From positions 111,936,542-112,000,541 of the forward strand of contig OW240917.1 in assembly GCA_933207985.1 (NCBI GenBank): a stretch of DNA of 64,000 nucleotides, read 5' to 3'. Shown here one piece after another: positions 47,185-59,138 of the stretch. A model generated the notes under the pieces. It saw only the letters and a list, made by a program, of their open reading frames with translations. It had not been told where the DNA came from and ran no database searches. Position 1 is the first letter of the stretch, and each line of letters opens with the position of its first letter. The stretch is from Pelobates cultripes (lineage: Eukaryota > Chordata > Amphibia > Anura > Pelobatidae). The position numbers and the translations under genes are program-made.

Positions 47185-47364
47185 TACATAGAGTGTATAT
47201 GGAGGCTGTGTTAGTCACAGGTAGGGGTAATGTATCTATGGCTGCATAAACAAAATCATTTAACTCCCAAATGGCAGAGACTAGAGAAGTGATATTGCTT
47301 GGGCATGATTTATACAGCAAAACCCCTTCATTAAGCTAATGTGTTTTGGTGCTTAGGGTTCCCT
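47185..47364. mobile_element. Right half of a T2-like MITE
   Basis: The block ends TTCATTAAGCTAATGTGTTTTG, then GGGTTCCC followed by TTAA (47365-47368). Its text (GGAGGCTGTGTTAGTCA, CAGGTAGGGGTAATG, AACTCCCAAATGGCAGAGA) matches the right part of the MITE at 58394-58918 (GGAGGCTGTGTAAGTAAC, CAGGTAGGTGTGATTAGG). The left half is missing. Confidence 0.65.
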
Positions 47365-47368
47365 TTAA

Positions 47369-48159
47369 AAACTTGCTTGGTGTAGGGCAACCTCTGCATT
47401 TATGATTGGAAAGCTGATCCCATGTCTAAGATGAGCTACATTTAGAAGTCTGTTTTCAAACCATAATTGAAAATATCACAGATCTTTTCAATACAACTTT
47501 GTTTTATACACCATTTTTTTTAACGACACTTAGTAAATCAGCGTGTAAATTGCTAGTGGAGAAAAGAGAAAATTGATAGTAACTTTTTTAGTAATGATAC
47601 TTGCAAAGATAATTACTGATGGTCGAAAAGCTGTTTCCAACCAGTAGCTCCATACAGTGCCTCTATAAACGCTTAGGATATTTCTTGTTTCCTAGGAAAC
47701 AAAGCCTTACATTGTACTGTACTGAGGCCTAGTGTGAAAGAAAATATACTTAAACTATATATGTGTCTTCCACAGAGCATCAATCTATTAAAACTAGCTA
47801 TAGAATCTTAGGGCTCTCTAAAAATTTTTGTTCTAAAAACTCCTATTAAATATGCATAAACTGCCTAGTCGTCACTTTAGGAGCTGAAATAGCAAAAAAT
47901 ATGTTTTTAGTTTCATACCCCTGTCATGTTACCAGAAGACATCCTGAACTGATCTGCCTTGAGTGTCCAAACGCAGTGCCAAAAGTTATAGTTCAAAAAC
48001 TTTTCCCCACTGCAGTTATGTATTCAGTCCACCAAGTTTAAATGTCACAGCAACAAGCTGTATATGTAGCTTCAAAAATATATATGGTACATGTTAACCG
48101 GGCAGTTATACACTGTTCAAGGGTCCACCTTGTCTAACAGGATCCTTCATTACTAGACC
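47369..48159. other. Anonymous DNA
   Basis: No gene, tandem repeat or element terminus seen. Confidence 0.3.
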
Positions 48160-48325
48160 ACCGACATATTCCACAGTGATTTACAATTTTAGAAAGATGA
48201 TCTAACCAAAAGTAAGAGCAAATCTATTACAAAATGTTACATGGAACATGAACATGAACAGGAACAAGAAGTAAGCAAAGGTCCAGCTCAAACAAGCTTA
48301 CAATCTAGAGGAGGTGAGGTATAAC
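48160..48325 (-). repeat. L2-type LINE 3' tail, second fragment
   Basis: Plus-strand words GACATATTCCACAGTGATTT, ACAATTTTAGAAAG and GTCCAGCTCAAACAAGCTTA, then CAATCTAGAGGAGG, follow the order of the L2 3' UTR copies at 16.8, 46.1 and 55.0 kb. It contains a short (GAACAT)n expansion near 48245-48262. The (ATT)n end is missing, so the copy is truncated at its terminus. Confidence 0.65.
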
Positions 48326-49186
48326 ACTACATACAGCTCACTGATCTGTGGATGGAGCAATCAGTAAGCTAATTGTGGTCTATGTGCAGTTACCACAAGC
48401 TGACCTAATGAATGGAATTGCTTTTGAGTGCTGAATTATACCTCAACAAACCAAGCTGGACAAGGGTATGCTAACTTCCAGCTAAAATCAATGGAAACAC
48501 TAGGATTAACTGACAAGTAACTGCTACTTCCTGATTTCAGCAGTGCTCACTACAGGAAGCTATAATCCATGGGGATATGCTCTTACATTAAATGAAGAGA
48601 AAATATTTAGATGTTAATGGAACAATTTTTTGTTAATTTAACTAAATTGTACATTGGATGTTAACATTGTATGCTTTCTAAAAGTAAAATGGAGCATGAA
48701 AGAAAACTTCTGTTTTATTTATAACTTTTAAACCAAGTAATGTCTCACTTGTTTCACTATTGATTTTTTAATGAAGCTCAATACAGTGAGATAATTGCTG
48801 TGTAAGCAGAATCCTTCCAATTTGCTGTCCATCTGATCCTAGTCTAAGCAGGTCTTGACAATTAAGTTTCAAGGTTCTTTTAACAGTAAATATCAAAAAT
48901 TGATTTTACTTCCCTCAAAGTAAAAGTAACATAAGTTCAGGTGAAATACACAGTGAGTCTAAATATTTACTGTTTCATTACCTTAAATTAAAGTAGAAAA
49001 AATAATGAGGGTGATGTATAATAATGTAAATGTTTTACTCACTATGTACAAATATAAGGTAGTATGCAATCAAGTAAGACTTGTTACTCCTCCATTTGCT
49101 GGACTGGCCTGACTAGTAACCTTTAATCTTGTTTGCTTCTTCTATCTCAGAAAGGGAAAATATGATGGGTTGCAAACTTTATATAT
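48326..49186. other. Anonymous DNA
   Basis: No gene or repeat recognised. It ends at the outer arm of the palindrome that encloses the Tc1-like transposon. Confidence 0.3.
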
Positions 49187-49253
49187 ATAACTGTGTCATG
49201 TGACGACTGTTGGCATTAAAAGAAAAAAATATATATACGTATATATATATATG

Positions 49254-50866
49254 CAGTTGCAAGAAAAAGTATGTGAACCCTTTGGAATGATATGGATTTC
49301 TGCACAAATTGGTCATAAAATGTGATCTGATCATCATCTAAGTCACAACAATAGACAATCACAGTCTGCTTAAACTAATAACACACAAAGAATGAAATGT
49401 TGCCATGTTTTTATTGAACACACCATGTAAACATTCACAGTGCAGGTGGAAAAAGTATGTGAACCCCTAGACTAATGACATCTCCAAGAGCTAATTGGAG
49501 TGAGATGTCAGCCAACTGGAGTCCAATCAGTGAGATGAGATTGGAGGTGTTGGCTGCCAGCTGCCCTATAAAAAACACACACCAGTTCTGGGTTTGCTTT
49601 TCACAAGAAGCATTGCCTGATGTGAATGATGCCTCGCACAAAAGAGCTCTCAGAAGACCTACGATTAAGAATTGTTGACTTGCATAAAGCTGGAAAGGGT
49701 TATAAAAGTATCTCCAAAAGCCTTGCTGTTCATCAGTCCACGGTAAGACAAATTGTCTATAAATGGAGAAAGTTCAGCACTGCTGCTACTCTCCCTAGGA
49801 GTGGCCGTCCTGTAAAGATGACTGCAAGAGCACAGCGCAGACTGCTCAATGAGGTGAAGAAGAATCCTAGAGTGTCAGCTAAAGACTTACAAAAGTCACT
49901 GGCAAATGCTAACATCCCTGTTAGCGAATCTACAATACGTAAAACACTAAACAAGAATGGATTTCATGGGAGGATACCACAGAGGAAGCCACTGCTGTCC
50001 AAACAAAACATTGCTGCACATTTACAGTTTGCACAAGAGCACCTGGATGCTCCACAGCAGTACTGGCAAAATATTCTGTGGACAGATGAAACCAAAGTTG
50101 AGTTGTTTGGAAGAAACACAACACTATGTGTGGCAAAAAAAAGGCACAGCACACCAACAAAAACTCATCCCAACTGTGAAGTATGGTGGTGAGGGCATCA
50201 TGGTTTGGGGTCTGCTTTGCTGCGTCAGTGCCTGGACAGATTGCTATCATCGAAGGAAAAATGAATTCCCAAGTTTATCAAGACATTTTGCAGGAGAACT
50301 TAAGGCCATCTGTCTACCAGCTGAAGCTCAACAGAAGATGACTGTTGCAACAGGACAATGACCCAAAGCATAGAAGTAAATCAACAACAGAATGGCTTAA
50401 ACAGAAGAAAATACGCCTTCTGAAGTGGCCCAGTCAGAGTCCTGACCTCAACCCGATTGAGATGCTGTGGCATGACCTCAAGAAAGCGATTCACACCAGA
50501 CATCCTAAGAATATTGCTGAACTGAAACAGTTCTGTAAAGAGGAATGGTCAAGAATTACTCCTGACCGTTGTGCACGTCTGATCTGCAACTACAGGAAAC
50601 ATTTGGTTGAAGTTATTGCTGCCAAAGGAGGTTCAACCAGTTATTAAATCCAAGGGTTCACATACTTTTTCCACCTGCACTGTGAATGTTTACATGGTGT
50701 GTTCAATAAAAACATGGCAACATTTCATTCTTTGTGTGTTATTAGTGTAAGCAGACTGTGATTGTCTATTGTTGTGACTTAGATGATGATCAGATCACAT
50801 TTTATGACCAATTTGTGCAGAAATCCATATCATTCCAAAGGGTTCATATACGTTTTCTTGCAACTG
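49254..50866 (+). mobile_element. Tc1-like transposon, nearly full length
   Basis: A 1613-bp DNA transposon. Its terminal inverted repeats are about 210 bases long, starting CAGTTGCAAGAAAAAGTATG and ending with the complement (CTTGCAACTG). They repeat the word AAAAAGTATGTGAACCC near each inner end, where Tc1-type transposase binding sites are expected. The right flank has TA; the left flank reads TG where TA is expected, consistent with one mutation of the target duplication. The two ends are nearly identical apart from scattered changes. The encoded transposase is broken, so it is a defective but recent-looking copy. Confidence 0.92.
49626..50647 (+). pseudogene. Tc1-like transposase, frameshifted
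   Basis: A DD34E transposase of about 340 codons that would bind the inverted repeats and move the element by cut and paste. It starts [20 protein letters not shown] and has a first helix-turn-helix ([18 protein letters not shown]), a GRP motif ([10 protein letters not shown]), a second DNA-binding helix region (ESTIRKTLNKNGF) and the three catalytic residues: D in LWTDETKVELFG, D in QQDNDPKHRS and E in [12 protein letters not shown] frame change occurs at the A8 run near 50133. An in-frame stop (TGA) replaces the usual Trp just before LLQQDND near 50340. The C-terminus (NYRKHLVEVIAAKGG) is intact. Catalytic residues survive but no single frame covers them. Confidence 0.93.
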
Positions 50867-50944
50867 TATATATTTATTATTATTTTTAATTATAAGTTTT
50901 AAAGACATGCCAAAATGCCAACAGTCATCATATGACACAGTTAT

Positions 50945-52890
50945 AGCCAGAAATAACAAGTCATAGAAAATTGCAGTAGAAGACAACAGTGATGCATATA
51001 TTCCACATATTGGTGCAGTATACTCAATAATGAGAGCAAAATTAACAATACTATTAAAGTATATGGAATGATATTTGTTAGGTAGATTCCTTTTAAAACT
51101 ATTTTGAGGAACAGTATGGCATACTTTGGCAGAGAGACAAGTCAAGGTAATATACTTGATGGAACTAACATCCGAATGGAAAATAATAATAATAGAGTGT
51201 AGTGCTGTCCATGAATTGATAACAATTGAAATGAACATAGTAAATAACTTATGCTCTTGTGTGGCATCCTAACATTCATTTATTCTAAAGAGATCTCCAT
51301 TAAGTGAAATCAATGGTTTTAATCTATTGTTTGTGTGTGACTTTGATGATTGGGTAAGACACTGTCAGGACTGACCAAATCTCCAAAAGTTGGTATTATC
51401 TCAGACTCCCCTTCCTCCTGCATTCGCCTGTCCCCTCTCCCTCCCTCAGGTAAACCAGCCAGGGTTGCCACATGCTAAGATACAAGATTGTTTTACACAT
51501 TGATGCCCAGTGAAGCTCTTTAAGTACTCTGTATTGTTCAATTTTAGCAAGTCAGGCCATTATCGATGGAGCTTGTGCACTTTTCCATGTAGAGGTTATG
51601 ATCACTTTAGCTTTTGTTAGGAGAAAGCATAAGGAGTATATATATTTACCAAAGGAGATATTGGCCAAATGAAATAACAATGTTGATAGGATAAAAGGAA
51701 TGTCAAAAAAATAACAGCTTTGTGTGCTATGTCCCGTACGTCACTCCATAACCCAGTTACCTGTTTATAGGTTGCAAACTATTTGGATAAGTGTGCACTG
51801 GTACCAAAATACATGAATAACCAAATAGCCCCATCATAGGTTTATATAAATAGCTCCTGAAAAACAAAAATCAACCTTAAAGTGTGAACTTAAAGGTTGC
51901 AATTTTCAAACCATTCAGCATGACTGATGTTATACAATAAAGTGTTACTTGCCTTAATACTATGAAAAGCTCCTGTTTTAAATTATTTCCTTCACCCGTG
52001 CCTTCTGCAGAGAGCATCAATTATGTTATCAGTGGGTGTCACACACTGTAAGTCACACCTTTCCTGCATACCCCCATTTAGGAGGCACATACTTTTTATA
52101 ACAGTCCCTAACACTTTATATTGGCTTTGTCTAAATAAAATGTATCAGTTCTATCTCTCCATTCTCAGATTGCCTTTCCAAAGCTTCAGCAATGAATCAT
52201 TCTAGATGTTTCTTTCTTTGCTGCTGCTGCTGCGCTAATACAGAGCCTGCCTCTTCTCCCTTCTTCCCCTTGCAGGCATTGCTTTCCATTAGGTTGAATT
52301 AAAACAGGAAAGATGCCCTAACAGACATGCAGAGCACTGCTTTCTGTGCTGATTGGCACAAGCTTGGCACAGATTAAACTGATTGATAGGAAGGGAAAGG
52401 ACTAATTAACATCTGATTTTAGAGAAATCTAGACATTTGCTAGCAATTCTGCTACCACAATGTAAAGATGAAATGTGATTCTCTATAATTTGAGATTAAG
52501 TTGTATTTGTCATAGCAAGTACATCTTAAATGTGTTGTATTTACTTTAACAGATACCTAAAGATCAACATATTATAGGAAGGTTCTCAGGCACTATCCTG
52601 TCCCTCGTTTTTTAAAATAGGACTCTATGCCATACTTTTAAAAGACCCAACAGACCCAAAGACTCTTTACTTTTTCACCTGGTCATGTGAGTGGAGGCAG
52701 CTCTGTAACCAGCATGAAGGACAGAGGGAACCAAGCCATTCACAAGTATATATGATGAAAATCTTAATGTATTTTATTATCTTGTGTTCAATGTCAATGT
52801 GTTAATACTATGTTCTTATCGCTATACTTCTAACAAAGCTATAACAGTAGCCTCATTTAACAACCAATATCAATATATATATATTATTTT
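50945..52890. other. Anonymous DNA, possibly unique host sequence
   Basis: No transposon or gene was recognised. The part 52150-52560, with mixed composition, a short (CTG)n run and TAATTA-type words, stands out as non-repetitive and is raised as a possible conserved non-coding element. Confidence 0.3.
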
Positions 52891-53088
52891 CTAGACTTGT
52901 GCAATTAGTTTCAGTCTGAATTTATATTCAGACGAATTTCGGCAATTCGGACATTCGGAAGCATCTGAATTGCTGAATTGCCTAAGTGCCGAACCAAACC
53001 GAATTGCAGAAGTGCCAAAGTGCTTTGGATTTCTGAAAAGTGGCAAAACAGGAGAGGGGGGAAAGATTAAGGGATTGATGACAGGAAT

Positions 53089-53353
53089 CTAACCCTAACC
53101 CTCACTCTAACCCTAATCCTACCCTTAACGCTACCCCTAACCCCTAACCCTACCCATACCCCTAACCCCTAACCCTAACCTTAACCCTAACCATACCCCC
53201 TAACCCTACTCTTAACCCTGCCCTAACCCCTAACCCCAACCCTAGTAGGGTTAAGGGTAGGGTTACGGGTAGGGGTTAGGTTTGGGGTTAGGTGTTAGGT
53301 TAGGGGTAGGGGTAGTGGTAGGGTTAGTGGTATGGTTAGGGGGGTAGGGTTAG
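53089..53353. repeat. Degenerate telomere-like inverted array
   Basis: About 155 bases of (CCCTAA)n-like text with many variants (CCCTACCC, CCCTTAACC, CCCCTAACC) are followed at about 53245 by about 110 bases of (TTAGGG)n-like text (GGGTTAAGGG, GGGGTTAGG, GGTAGGGTTAG). The C-rich half comes first, the reverse of a head-to-head telomere fusion. The array can fold into a hairpin. Its left flank is a palindromic AATTCGG-rich repeat (52895-53040), so it may be the expanded centre of a transposon rather than a chromosomal relic. Confidence 0.8.
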
Positions 53354-54595
53354 ATTTAGAGATGTATAATCAATGAGAGATTGGATCAATGCATCGAAGA
53401 CTACCATGATCACTATATGAAACGCATTTGTGTTTCTGAGCAATAGTGTTATTTTTTCTGTAACGTGATCTGAATTTAAAGCAGGACTTGAGACTCCAGA
53501 ATCTATTAGCAAACTAAAATTTAACCAGAGGTTTTACTTTTATTTGACTAAATAGTTTTGACTAATTTACTTTCCATTTGCATGGGATGCTGGGCAGGCA
53601 AATTAAATTAACCCTCCAGTGCTATTTGCATGGATGCACACATACATCATGATTGCATGAATGTGCCCAAAACATCACTGGGTGGAAATATCACCCGGAA
53701 CACATGAACACAAAAGTGCCGCAGATGTATGTTTATTACTTACCTCTGCAGTACAATTCACCCCAGGAAATGCCTCGGTAGAGTTTATTGGAATGAGGGT
53801 GATTAATTCCAGAGAAGTGACAGCTCTGCTTTAACTCTTGATAATACTGATAATTCAAGATATAATAAGCTCTTTATCTCAATGTATGATCATACATGTT
53901 TGCTCTATATAAAATCTTATTTTATAAAGTCCAAATATAAAGGATTAAAATATTTCCAGAGAACATAAATAGCATTCTTGTTTCAGACAGTTTTTGGGGA
54001 GTTGTATATTGCAGCAATCAATTATTAACTGTTCTTAGCAAGTGTGAAGGGAAAATTTCAAATTGTTTGCATGGAGGGAGCTAAAAAAATAATAGCACTG
54101 TTTAGCTATATTCTACCTTTAAAACCTAACAACACTTTATAGTTAAAAAAAATAAAAAGAAAGTGCTGATATCTTCTGTAGTAGTATATTTAGGAGTCAA
54201 TCTGTAAAGATCTGACATTCATCTGACTGTTAAAGGAATTTTTTTGAAGAAAGCTGGGTGATGTTCAAGATGGGTTCTTGCAGCTGGGACACACTCAAGC
54301 TCCATACAAAGAAATTAAATACGTTATCCATATTTAGCATTCTTTGCTCGACTCTTAAGAGCAAAAGATTCAGCAAATACGAAAGATAGGATAAGCACTA
54401 CGAAAACAATTAATATAAAAAGTGAAATAAGCTGCAAACACTGAATATAAGGAATTTCCCCAACACCTTACTGGCAAGAAGCAAATTATACAAAACACAA
54501 AAAACAGGTTGCCCTGCATACTGTGCGTCCAATAAAACAGTTCTTTGGAAGATCCTGACTTGGAATCGTCCAGGCTTCAATTGGTGATAAGAAAA
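53354..54595. other. Anonymous DNA
   Basis: No gene or clear repeat recognised in this AT-rich stretch. Confidence 0.3.
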
Positions 54596-54910
54596 AAAGT
54601 TACCTGCGCTCTCTCCTTAATCTCTATGTATATTTAGACAAATGGAGGTCATTTAGTTGCTCCAATGACCATTGGGGGGAATGCCGTCTGCCAACGTCAT
54701 GGCAGACCCCCCTAAGCAGGTCCTACACTGACCCTTCGCCATGCTTCCTTGAGCTTCTGGCAAAGATATCTCTAATGTGACAGAGAGGGGTATTTTTTAT
54801 ATACACCCCTATATACTTATTAACCCTTAACAGGGAACACACGGGATTGGCAGCAGCATTGTAACAAAGCTGTGTGATACAAAAAGTGAATACAAATACA
54901 AAAAGATAAG
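54596..54910 (-). repeat. Dispersed repeat R1, minus-strand copy
   Basis: The same family as at 24770 and 46510: GTTACCTGCGCTCTCTCC, ATTTAGACAAATGGAGG, CCAACGTCATGGCAGACC, CCTTGAGCTTCTGGCAAA, GATATCTCTAATGTGACAGA and AAGCTGTGTGATACAAAAAG. Past the last word it continues with GAATACAAATACAAAAAG, the complement of the unit's T-rich tail. This indicates that units join head to tail, as in the 46.5-kb copy. Confidence 0.7.
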
Positions 54911-54999
54911 TTCAGTTGGTGATAGATATATATAACAAAACAGAAAATAGCGAATAACAGTGAAGGTAGTCAAATACTTAATTCAGTACACACAAAAAG

Positions 55000-55155
55000 G
55001 ATATTATTATTATTATTATTATTAGCATTTATATAGCTCCAACAAATTCCATAGTGCTTTACAATATTATAAAGAGGAAGATTTAACAATAAAAAAGACA
55101 ATCACAAAAAACAGGAACTAGGTTGAAGAGGGCCCTGCTCAAACCAGCTTACAGT
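55000..55155 (-). repeat. L2-type LINE 3' tail with (ATT)n
   Basis: Plus-strand text (ATT)n at 55003-55022, then TTTATATAGCTCCAACAAAT, TCCATAGTGCTTTACAAT, GAGGGCCCTGCTCAAACCAG and CTTACAGTCTATGG. It matches the L2 3' UTR copies at 16.8 and 46.1 kb. This is the clearest (ATT)n end of the four. Confidence 0.75.
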
Positions 55156-55626
55156 CTATGGGGGGGAGGGGGGTGTAAAAAACACAATAGGATATATGGA
55201 ATCACACTCACATTTGTTATAGAAAACAGTGTACAGTATACAGCATACAGCGGTATAGTCCCCAGTGGTGAATATGTAGCTCTTTAGGGATCTCACAGCA
55301 TCCAGATGAATATAAAAAACATAAAACATAAAAAGCAAATAATAGTGCTTACTGAGTATGACCAAAAACAGGAAAAAATATAGATGGTAATTTACTCAGA
55401 TTTAGGAGAGCAGTAATACCACTCAAGAGATAGTGCTTGGGGGGTATGATCCCCTCCAAGGATATATTGAGTAGATTCCCGTGAAGGCAATCTCCTGAAA
55501 TATGTAGAGTAGAGTGAATACTTCAGAAGCTTTAAATGTGCCAGGAACAATTAAAAAACAATAAAAAGCATAAAAAGTATAATAAGTGGTCTTGCACTAT
55601 AAAATAGATGTAAGCCAAATAAACTT

Positions 55627-55815
55627 GCTTAAAAACAATATTAACACACACAACTCATTTTGCCAAACAAGGGGCTCCTTGAAGTGGTGCTTAAAAACAA
55701 TATTAAACCACACACAATGTGTTTTGCCAAACATGGGGCTTCTGGAAGTCGTGCTTTCAAACAATATTAAAGCACACACAATGCATTTTGCCAAACAAGG
55801 GGCTTCTTCAACTTT
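55627..55815. repeat. Three-copy tandem repeat of 62-64 bp
   Basis: Units start at about 55627, 55689 and 55753. Each reads GCTTNNAAACAATATTAA, a CACACACAA segment, then TTTTGCCAAACAAGGGGCT and a TTCTTGAAGT-like end. Copies differ at about one position in ten. The frames of 74-121 codons on both strands (Gln/Thr/Leu-rich with repeated CQTRG-like words) are produced by the repeat. Confidence 0.85.
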
Positions 55816-56164
55816 ACACACAGTATTCAGGGCAACTTGTTTTTTTTTTTATATCGTTTTGCCCAACTCTTACAGCACTCTTGATAATCATTTGCTGTTA
55901 GGTATCATGTCTGTTAGCTGTATTGGACTTCTGCCTGCATCTACAGCCTGAACTGTTCGCATCAGCAATTTTAAAGGCCTAAAGTTCAGTGCAATTGATT
56001 TAAGATACAGTATATTATTTTCTTGCAGTGCCATCAGATTCTATTTACAAAAAAATGAATGTAATGAGTGTGACTATAATACTTTCTTTGGTGTGGTACA
56101 TTTGCCTTGTAGTTGGCATGTACCACTGAAAAAGATAATGCTGGTTATAAGATGTTAGTATTAA

Positions 56165-56624
56165 AAGAAACACTTCATACAATATAGGGCCCTGGCTCAC
56201 TGCTAGACTGATCTATCAAATCATTAAGGAACATTTTGACAACTTACCTGGGTCTTCCTGGGCCCCCCGGCTCTAGCTCGGCTTTCTGGATTCTATTCTT
56301 ACGAGAATCCAATTAGTTCCATTTAGGGGTCATGCAGGGCTGCTCTCATTGGCTGAGAACAGCAGCTAAGTTTCCTCAACCACTCAGTGTTTCCCTGTAT
56401 TGCCAGTGAATGTGGCCCTGTATTGGGCTGTACTTAGCTTAGGGGAGACATCTGGCTTCTTTTACAGGAGAAGATTGATGCAGTGTGATTACCCGGTGTA
56501 TCCATGCCAAATATCAAACCATTCTTAAACATTTTGAAAGATTACCTTGGGAGAGCACCACGGCACTCCTTGGACCATAACCACCACAGCAGGCTATAGT
56601 GGTTATGATGCTTGAAATCCTACT
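56165..56624. mobile_element. Diverged TTAA-flanked MITE
   Basis: TTAA stands at 56161-56164 and 56625-56628. The left end AAGAAACACTTCATACAATA and the right end CTATAGTGGTTATGATGCTT are diverged versions of the T2-like ends (AGGAACACTATAG). The body is GC-richer than its flanks and has hairpins such as TCGGCTTTCTGGATTC... and GCTGCTCTCATTGGCTGAGA. No coding potential. Family membership is likely but less certain than for the copies at 22834 and 58394. Confidence 0.6.
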
Positions 56625-56639
56625 TTAAAGAACATGTAC

Positions 56640-57915
56640 ATTGTAGACTGTGTTGTAGTTTTTTTTCATTTTTAGGTGTTTTGTGGATATATTTTAGTGT
56701 GCAGTTGGTGTTGAATGGAATTTTTTTTCCCACATATATATTGGAAATAAATCTTGTAATATATGTGTGATCCTGTTGTGTGTTTTTAATCTGCATTAGA
56801 TATCTTAGTAGGTTCGATAGAATATTCTGACAATGTTAAATAATTGTGCTTGATCCATTTGTTTTACATGTCAAAAGTCCCACTAACTCACAGCAGGAAG
56901 AATCCATGCTCGAATCTGAAAAGCACACCATCGACTATAGGCATTCTGAAAAAAAACAACAGAGAATAGGTCAGGAAAGTTCACATGGGATCATTGTGCA
57001 AGTAGCCATCATGCTGCGTATTGACTTATTGCATATGAGCAATACACAGAGAGCTCACTCGGTAGTCATCCCTCCAAACATTTCACAGAGAATAACTAGG
57101 AAGCATTATAATCTTATAGCATATAAACATTTTTAAACTTGTATTTCTTTGTGTATTCTATAGGTTTGAAATTATAAAATGAGATCAGTTTATTGTGTGC
57201 AGATTAATTTTTACTGCTAACTGAGATTTTGTTTTGCCTGAGTGCTGTGCAAACATAATAATAAATTAATACTCTCATTTACTGACTTTGCAATATCCAT
57301 GTCTCCATAGTTGTTTGCATAGTATTTCTTAGAAAGTCATGGTTAAATGAGTAGCCCATAAAAAAACTGTCGATGCAGCTTTTTATAAATGTAATCATTT
57401 CACTACACATTCCATTGATTATTGTTGTAACAAATCTATTTCACCCACAAGTAAAGCAGTAAAATAATCAACACTCTGAAGACTCAACAGTTCAACCCAT
57501 TTAGTATACAGACTATATTTGTATGGTGGATCAATACTAAATGAATAAAATCCACCTAAGGATCTATACAAAATCCCCACACCCTAAATTGCAATTGTAA
57601 AATGAAATGTAGTTGTATCGCTGATGGAGAGATCATAATAAAACCAAATAAATTCCCTGTATGTTGGCTGCATAAAGTCATTTCATTTAATGAACCGTAA
57701 CAAGCAAAAACAATATTAACGCTTGTTTTTGTGTTTTGTTTTTGTAAGAAATACTAATATTTTTTCATTTTTTAATAAAAATAATGCACTTTTTAATAAA
57801 AATAATGTACAGAGGATTTGTAGACTATATTAATAGTACTGTGTTTCTTTTTAAAATCACTACATATAAAAATCAACTGATACGTTTGTGATATCACACT
57901 TTAGTGGCTTCTGGT
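56640..57915. other. Anonymous DNA
   Basis: No gene recognised. A 96-codon open frame at 56846-57136 (start MLDPFVLHVKSPTNSQQEES) has no known motif. A short duplicated TTTTTAATAAAAATAATG lies at 57770-57808. Confidence 0.3.
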
Positions 57916-57996
57916 TTAACCCCTTAAGGACACATGACATGTGTGACATGTCATGATTCCCTTTTATTCCAGAAGTTTGGTCCTTAAGGGGTTTAA
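57916..57996. mobile_element. 81-bp palindromic MITE, TTAACCCCTTAAGGAC
   Basis: Between TTAA copies at 57916-57919 and 57993-57996 lies a short palindrome with ends CCCCTTAAGGAC and GTCCTTAAGGGG and a centre with nested repeats of ACATGACATGTGTGACATGT. Its small size, perfect ends and TTAA flanks mark it as a complete mini-MITE. Its DNA could fold into one hairpin. Confidence 0.8.
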
Positions 57997-58393
57997 GACT
58001 AATTGTTGGACATCAAGAGTTCTTTCTACTGTCTTGAATAATTAACAATTGAAAGAACAACAGATTAAATTTTCCTAATAAATACCAGTAAATTCCCAGC
58101 TTTCTTCAAAATGAATGGTGGCACATTGCCTACACATCAGACGGCCTATATGACATTTGGCAAAGCAATTTTGGAACGTCACATGGCCTGAAAAGTCTAC
58201 AATGCATCTGTAAATTCTGCAATGTATCTGAAAATTCTGCAATGTATCTAGAAATTACAAGTTCCTTTAATATGCATAGTAAGCTAGAATCAATACATGA
58301 TTTAGTGTTTACTACCCCTGTTTAATTTCAGTCAACGTCTAATTGATTAGGCGAAGCTCTGGCTTGGGCATGCCTCTTTCCTAATTCATTTAA

Positions 58394-58918
58394 AGGTACA
58401 CGATACTCACCAAAACAACATTAGCTTAATGAAGCAGTCTTTGTGCATAGAAAACACCTCTGTAGTTTCACTGTTTAATTTACTGCCATTTAGGATGTAC
58501 ATCACTTGTGTTTCTGTTTATTCAGCCCTAGCCACACCTCCCCTGTCTGTGATTGACACAGCTTGCACGGAAATTAAATAGTTTTATTTTCAATTAGATG
58601 TAACTGATGTTAAACATTTTTATCTCCTGCTCTGTAAATTGAAATTTAATTACACACAGGATGCTCCTGCAGGCTCTAGCAAACTATTGACAGAGCAGGA
58701 GATAAGACATTCTAAACTAAACAGAATTTTCAATAAAGGAAGTATAAACATTAGATGACTCTGTACAGGATATGTTTAGGGAGGCTGTGTAAGTAACATG
58801 CAGGTAGGTGTGATTAGGGTAGCACAAATTGATTAAACTCTTAAATTGGAAAGAATTGAGTAGTGAGATCTATACACCAACACTAAGCTAAAGTTAATTT
58901 GGTGACTATAGTGTCCAT
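58394..58918. mobile_element. T2-like MITE, 525 bp, TTAA duplication
   Basis: TTAA lies at 58390-58393 and 58919-58922. The ends are AGGTACACGATACTCACC and GGTGACTATAGTGTCCAT, inverted copies with a few changes. Subterminal text also pairs (CAACATTAGCTTAATGAAG with CTAAGCTAAAGTTAA). The centre has a hairpin with arms TATCTCCTGCTCTG and CAGAGCAGGAGATA. The right half matches the fragment at 47185-47364. No coding potential. Confidence 0.85.
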
Positions 58919-59138
58919 TTAATCTTGAAAAAAGTCTTTATTTAGCTTGAACTTGATTACTCAAAGCATACATAATTCCTACATTTAAGACCATTGAACT
59001 TCTATACTCAATAACCGACCGAAGGGCAGGCTATTTCAGCTGCTGCCCGTTCTCAGTATTCTCTTGCGACCCATTTTTGACTCTCCACAAGTTTAAAGGG
59101 ATAATCCAGACGTGGACCCCTTGCTCACGGTGCCTAGG

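Larger units (their letters stand above)
49187..50944. repeat. Older palindrome split by the Tc1-like element
   Basis: ATAACTGTGTCATGTGACGA with CTGTTGGCATT (49187-49217) is matched by its reverse complement at 50914-50944 with two or three mismatches. The arms lie outside the Tc1-like element and are unrelated to its termini. Removing the 1.6-kb transposon leaves a small hairpin element with an AT-rich loop. The natural reading is that the Tc1-like element jumped into the TA-rich loop of a pre-existing palindromic MITE. Confidence 0.75.

Noticed and set aside
53089..53353. Scar of an ancestral telomere-telomere fusion
   Set aside because: A fusion would read (TTAGGG)n then (CCCTAA)n; the order here is the reverse.
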